From Acanthochromis polyacanthus (Eukaryota > Chordata > Actinopteri > Pomacentridae): a stretch of DNA of 64,000 bases. The stretch's first letter is position 1, and every line of letters starts with the position of its first letter. The stretch covers positions 30,884,873-30,948,872 of the forward strand of contig NC_067114.1 of assembly GCF_021347895.1 (NCBI RefSeq). The letters run 5' to 3'. The translations under genes and the position numbers were made by a program. The notes beneath the pieces were generated by a model. It was given only the letters and a program-made list of their open reading frames with translations, had not been told where the DNA came from and made no database searches. Positions 60,266 to 64,000 of this stretch are shown here, piece after piece.

Positions 60266-62330
60266 ATTAACCGGAGCTACAGCAGATACCGTTACTGAAG
60301 ATAAGCTAACCAGCTAACTAGCTAACGTTAGCATGTACAGGCTTGTTAAATCTTCAAGTTTCCGTTAATTCACTGCACTAAATATGTCGTCTACGGAAAG
60401 ATTTAGTGATTTTCCATGACCTAGTGTGAATATTCTCACACAGGGAATAGAGGTAAAGGCTAAATAATAACTACTTTTAGCTTTGCTTTGAAAAATACTT
60501 AACCGCCATATTGGTCCGGCAGTATTTTTGACCCCCTGCTTTCCGACCGGAACAAAAGTTCCTACTTCAGTCGTTGATTTTCTGCCATCTGGTGGTAGAC
60601 TTTGGAGAGGAATACTTTATAAGTAAATAATAGGCCTGTATATGGGTCAATCTATAACTGAGGGACTTCTGAAGTCCATGGGATATATCTGCACACATTT
60701 TTCTTAAAAGTAAAATAAATAATATTTTTTTATGTTCATGATGATCATGTCTTCACAAATTCCATAATTGTTTATTATGGAAACAATCACTTAAAAATAA
60801 ACAAGAATGTGTGGATATCACTAAAGTGTCAACTAAATAACATCTTCTAATTAGTTAACAATAATAAAATGAGTTTATTCAGAAATAGTTTGAATTGTGT
60901 TCTTCTTATTAAGTTGACAACCATGACAGATATTTTTGTTTTGGCATTATATCAAATTTTATATGGAAAATGACAAATTAAATCGTTTTCCCCTAAGTTG
61001 CTCATTCCAAAAACACCTCTCCAGGAAGTGTGTTAATTCCAGATCACATGACCTGCTCCTCATGATGTCATTTCCTCCTGAAGAAAAGATTGGCCAGACT
61101 CCAAGGCTTTCTGACTTATTTAATATAAACTAGTCTACAGGTTTACTGCAATATCTTTAGAAATAACTTTACATTTCAGTTTTACATATAATTGTTACAT
61201 ATATAGTTGTACATATAATATTTAGAAGAATCTTTCTCTAAAATGCCATGTGGTGTTTGGTTACATAGGGTTATATATTTAGCATTCTGTTCCATTAAAA
61301 TAATCTCTTCCTGCCTTAAAATAGCTTAAATGTAGCTTTATGCTGTTGTTTCCTCTGAATTGTGCAGATCTATGATGTCCTCTGTCTCCACTAATCCCTC
61401 CCTGCTGGCTGCAGCTCCAGCACACCAGCTCACAAACACAGTTTTTATCACTGCTCTGTGCTGTCCAGTGGCAGGTAATATTGGAATACTTCAGCCATAT
61501 ATGTTTGAGCCAGAAACAGATTCTGAAGAAGATAGAGAAAGCACTATGTTGAGAGATGACAAGATTGTTTCTTTAGGTTTGATACAAATGAAAAGTCAGA
61601 CGATGGAATCTGTGTCTCTGTGTGTGTGTGTGTGTTTTAGATTATTTATCATCTGTAGACTGCAGTTTCAAAGTGTAAATACTCAGACATATATGAAAAC
61701 ACCATATGAACACGTGAGCAAGTTAAAAACAAACAAAAAGAAACTTAATAGGCTGGGCTGCAGAACAGCCTCAGAACTTAAAGTGGAAAGTCTAAATTTT
61801 AGGGATTTTGTCACCGCTTTATTGACCCTTTGAACCCTCCCCTTGTAACTCCCATTAATATATTCCATCAATTTATTTTGATTTACTATTTATGTGATTT
61901 ATAGTTTGTTGTTATATATTTACACATTATTAGTTTGTGAAGAAAATGCCCAAAGTTCTCTAATTTAGTGTCTTTCAGTTCTATGTTTGTCCGAATATTT
62001 GCTGGAGAAAACAACCAAGAATATTTTCAAAATAAGTGCACCTGTTTCCGAGGACAGGTGAGTCCCATGGACTGGAGCAGCAGGGAGGAGATACCTGCAG
62101 GAATAAAGTGACTCTAATGTGAGTTAACTTCATTCTCATCAGTAGGAAGTGTTTTCACTGGAGATCAGGAGTTAATAACTGACCGGTCAGTTGGTCCTTT
62201 AAGATGCTGCTTTTCTGCCAGAGACACAAAGAGGTGAAGTGAGCTTCCTTTAGAACAGCTGCATACTTCGCTCTCTAACATTGCCTCATTTGGTCGACAG
62301 TCAGAGTTTTATTTTGAAAGTTCTAACAGG
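60266..62330. other. CCDC97 upstream region and relics
   Basis: CCDC97 5' flank, then A/T-rich DNA. About 61270-61400 resembles 59390-59540 (both carry a tttaaatg..actct/gcttta..gctgtttcctc pattern followed by a bgatctatga-type phrase), so a dispersed repeat is present twice. A coding-like relic lies at 61494-61590. I saw no full gene. Confidence 0.4.
61494..61590 (+). pseudogene. P2X7-like (transposon-associated) domain fragment
   Basis: Encodes ILQPYMFEPETDSEEDREST, like the start of the so-called P2X purinoceptor 7 domain, which occurs in many fish repeat-derived proteins as a QPYxFEPE motif followed by a Cys-rich block. The Cys-rich block is not seen downstream, so this looks like a fragment. 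It is preceded by a possible acceptor, cagtggcag. Confidence 0.35.
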
Positions 62331-62339
62331 AAACTACTC

Positions 62340-62470
62340 TCACACTAGTTGACTTCACCATTCGTGTCGCGCGACCTCTCAGGACGAAACAAACATTTTA
62401 ATCAGCTTCAGTGTGTTTTTGTGTGAGATGGACTACATGTTCTCCAACCAGGACCAGAGGAAGTTCTGAG
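62340..62470 (+). other. Probable non-coding first exon of a gene continuing rightward
   Basis: A sharp CpG-containing stretch (cattcgtgtcgcgcgacctc) followed by a 13-codon short reading frame from 62428 (MDYMFSNQDQRKF) that ends just before a strong donor, gtaagt, after 62470. The left boundary is a guess. The small frame would act as an upstream ORF if transcribed. Confidence 0.3.
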
Positions 62471-63836
62471 GTAAGTTTTTAGCTCTGGGTTTCTGCTGCT
62501 GCATGCTGGGTAGCTTCAGAACGCTGATCATTAGGAAACCTTCTAACCATCTCTAACATTCATCTGCAGCAGTGTGCCTCATGGAGGGGAAGTTTAACCA
62601 ACTGTTAAAGTGATTCTGCAGTTCACTGTTAATGGGGAACAGATCAGCACTTACACCTTCATTTGTTTTTTTAGTTTAAAAATATCTTTACCTTTTTAAA
62701 ATTTTACAGTTATTTTTGGATAATATTTGGGATGCACGCTGGAGTCAACATCAGCTGATACTTTAAAATAAAACACCAGCACATCCCAAAATGAACTTTA
62801 ACAGACTAAAAATCTGCAGTTTGTTTTGAAAATGTGGCATAAAATAAGTAGTCTATGCATCTCATATGAGTGAAAGTATTTATATGTTGCTGAATGTACA
62901 TTTAATAAATATTACATCTCATATCTGTGTGTTGTGAGACGCTACAGAATAAACAGCAGAATAATACCACATTTCTGCTGCAGGAGGGACTGGATGTTCT
63001 CTGCAGTTAGGTGGAAAAATATGTGCACACTTTGGCCAAATCCACAAAATTAGTTGGAAAATATCATTATTTTGGATACTGGAGTAAAATCAATAGAGTG
63101 CACCCCTTAAAAGGGTCTATTTTTGTGCTAAACATTGTCAGTGTGGAGCGAATCTTTATCTGTCCACCTGCTTTTAGAGAAGTTCTTCAAACATGTCATG
63201 GGTCAAACACAGCTAACTACCAATAGACGTCTTTACCAGGCAGCATGCAGCGCTGCTACACTTTACTCAGCTACAGGCTACTGGGCACACTGGATTTATA
63301 ATTTCATTGATGTTTTATTTTGACCAGTTGACAGTTTCAGCCCCCCTGAGCTCCATGTTTTTTAGTGTATGGGAGGAAAGCTGTGCAGACTCAGAAACAC
63401 AAAGCTGGAGTCTCTCCATGACTCTACAGCTCAACAACCTGTTAGGCCAGCTGACAGCAGAGAAATGCTGAGCCGGTGGTGTCACAATCAGTCGTTCTCC
63501 TTCTTTCTCTGCTTTAAACCGAGGAGGTGGAGCGTTCTTTCTGCACTGAAAAGAGCTGTACATGTGAAAATGCAGCTTGTTGTTCTTTTACTTGAACATT
63601 ATGTGAAGATCATTGATCTCTAGAACCAGGAGCTGTTAATATGTTCAACATCAGAGTGGTTTCAGTCTCTTCTTCCTTCTCGTGAAAAGAAAACAAAAAG
63701 CTGAAGTCCAGGTTTATGAGGCATCGTTAGAACTGTTGGTGTAAACGGGGTTAGAGTGGATCCAGAGAGATCCACAGAAATGACCGAGCAGAGGTTTATG
63801 GGTGTTTATCATGCCTAATGTTTCTGCACCTTCCAG

Positions 63837-63992
63837 GTCTGAGCCTCAGTCTGACTCCCTGGTAACCATTGTTACCAAGTTATTAGAGAACCCCGTCCCT
63901 CCATCCCCAGTCCTCAGGGTGAAGCTGTAGCCAATCAGCTGCCAGGATTTCTCTGCAACATCCCCTGCAGCCAATCAGAGAGAGGCAAAACG
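63837..63992 (+). other. Probable non-coding 5' exon of the same gene
   Basis: Bounded by ttccag ending at 63836 and a strong gtaagt donor at 63993, both in good context. All three frames have stops (for example gaagctgtag), so it is likely 5' UTR. It contains two CCAATCAG motifs. The gene itself lies beyond the window. Confidence 0.35.
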
Positions 63993-64000
63993 GTAAGTGT

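Noticed and set aside
62428..62469. 13-codon open frame as a micropeptide gene
   Set aside because: It ends just before a splice donor in what looks like a 5' UTR exon; better read as an upstream ORF.

Overview
The window is vertebrate nuclear DNA, and everything points to a teleost fish. Genes are split by GT-AG introns. Long CA, AT and minisatellite arrays are present. The interspersed repeats look fish-like: an L2-type LINE tail ending in GGATGG units, an RTE-type LINE tail, a tRNA-derived SINE, Tc1-like and piggyBac-like short inverted-repeat elements. Gene models were built by joining exons in phase by eye. Every complete model closes in frame, which is the main support for the coordinates.

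Layout from left to right: (1) 1-5171, the 3' exons of a FAM20C-like secretory-pathway kinase, with a large 19-bp minisatellite in one intron. (2) About 5440-32055, a head-to-tail duplication of a roughly 12.5-14 kb unit. Each unit carries a complete Sp100/Sp140-family nuclear-body gene (copy A 6578-15845, 604 aa; copy B 19068-30545, 626 aa) with the order HSR, basic/acidic linker, SAND, SAND, PHD, bromodomain. Each unit ends in a near-identical extra terminal-type exon. (3) 32468-38583, a Myb/SANT-like DNA-binding protein (481 aa). (4) 40961-43188, a two-exon GIMAP-type GTPase (331 aa). (5) 47412-53275, a SAND-only nuclear protein (540 aa). (6) 60265-55454 on the minus strand, CCDC97 (338 aa, seven exons), with a 29-bp minisatellite in its last intron. 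(7) About 62340-63992, probable non-coding 5' exons of a gene running off the right edge.

The unifying signal is regulatory. The same 12-base interferon-stimulated response element, AGTTTCACTTTC, lies just upstream of the first exon of four genes: Sp140-like A, Sp140-like B, the SAND-only gene and the GIMAP gene. This suggests an interferon-inducible block that combines chromatin or nuclear-body proteins with an immune GTPase. It is interrupted by a Myb/SANT-like gene and bounded by FAM20C-like and CCDC97, for which I saw no such element.

The two Sp140-like copies are a mosaic. Some exons and their introns are identical or nearly so (second SAND, bromodomain exons), while others differ by about 19% (exon after SAND2). 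This suggests gene conversion on top of an older duplication. Each copy also has its own transposon insertions, and copy A has lost an intron by a precise-looking deletion. All functional statements are inferences from motifs; no database search was possible.
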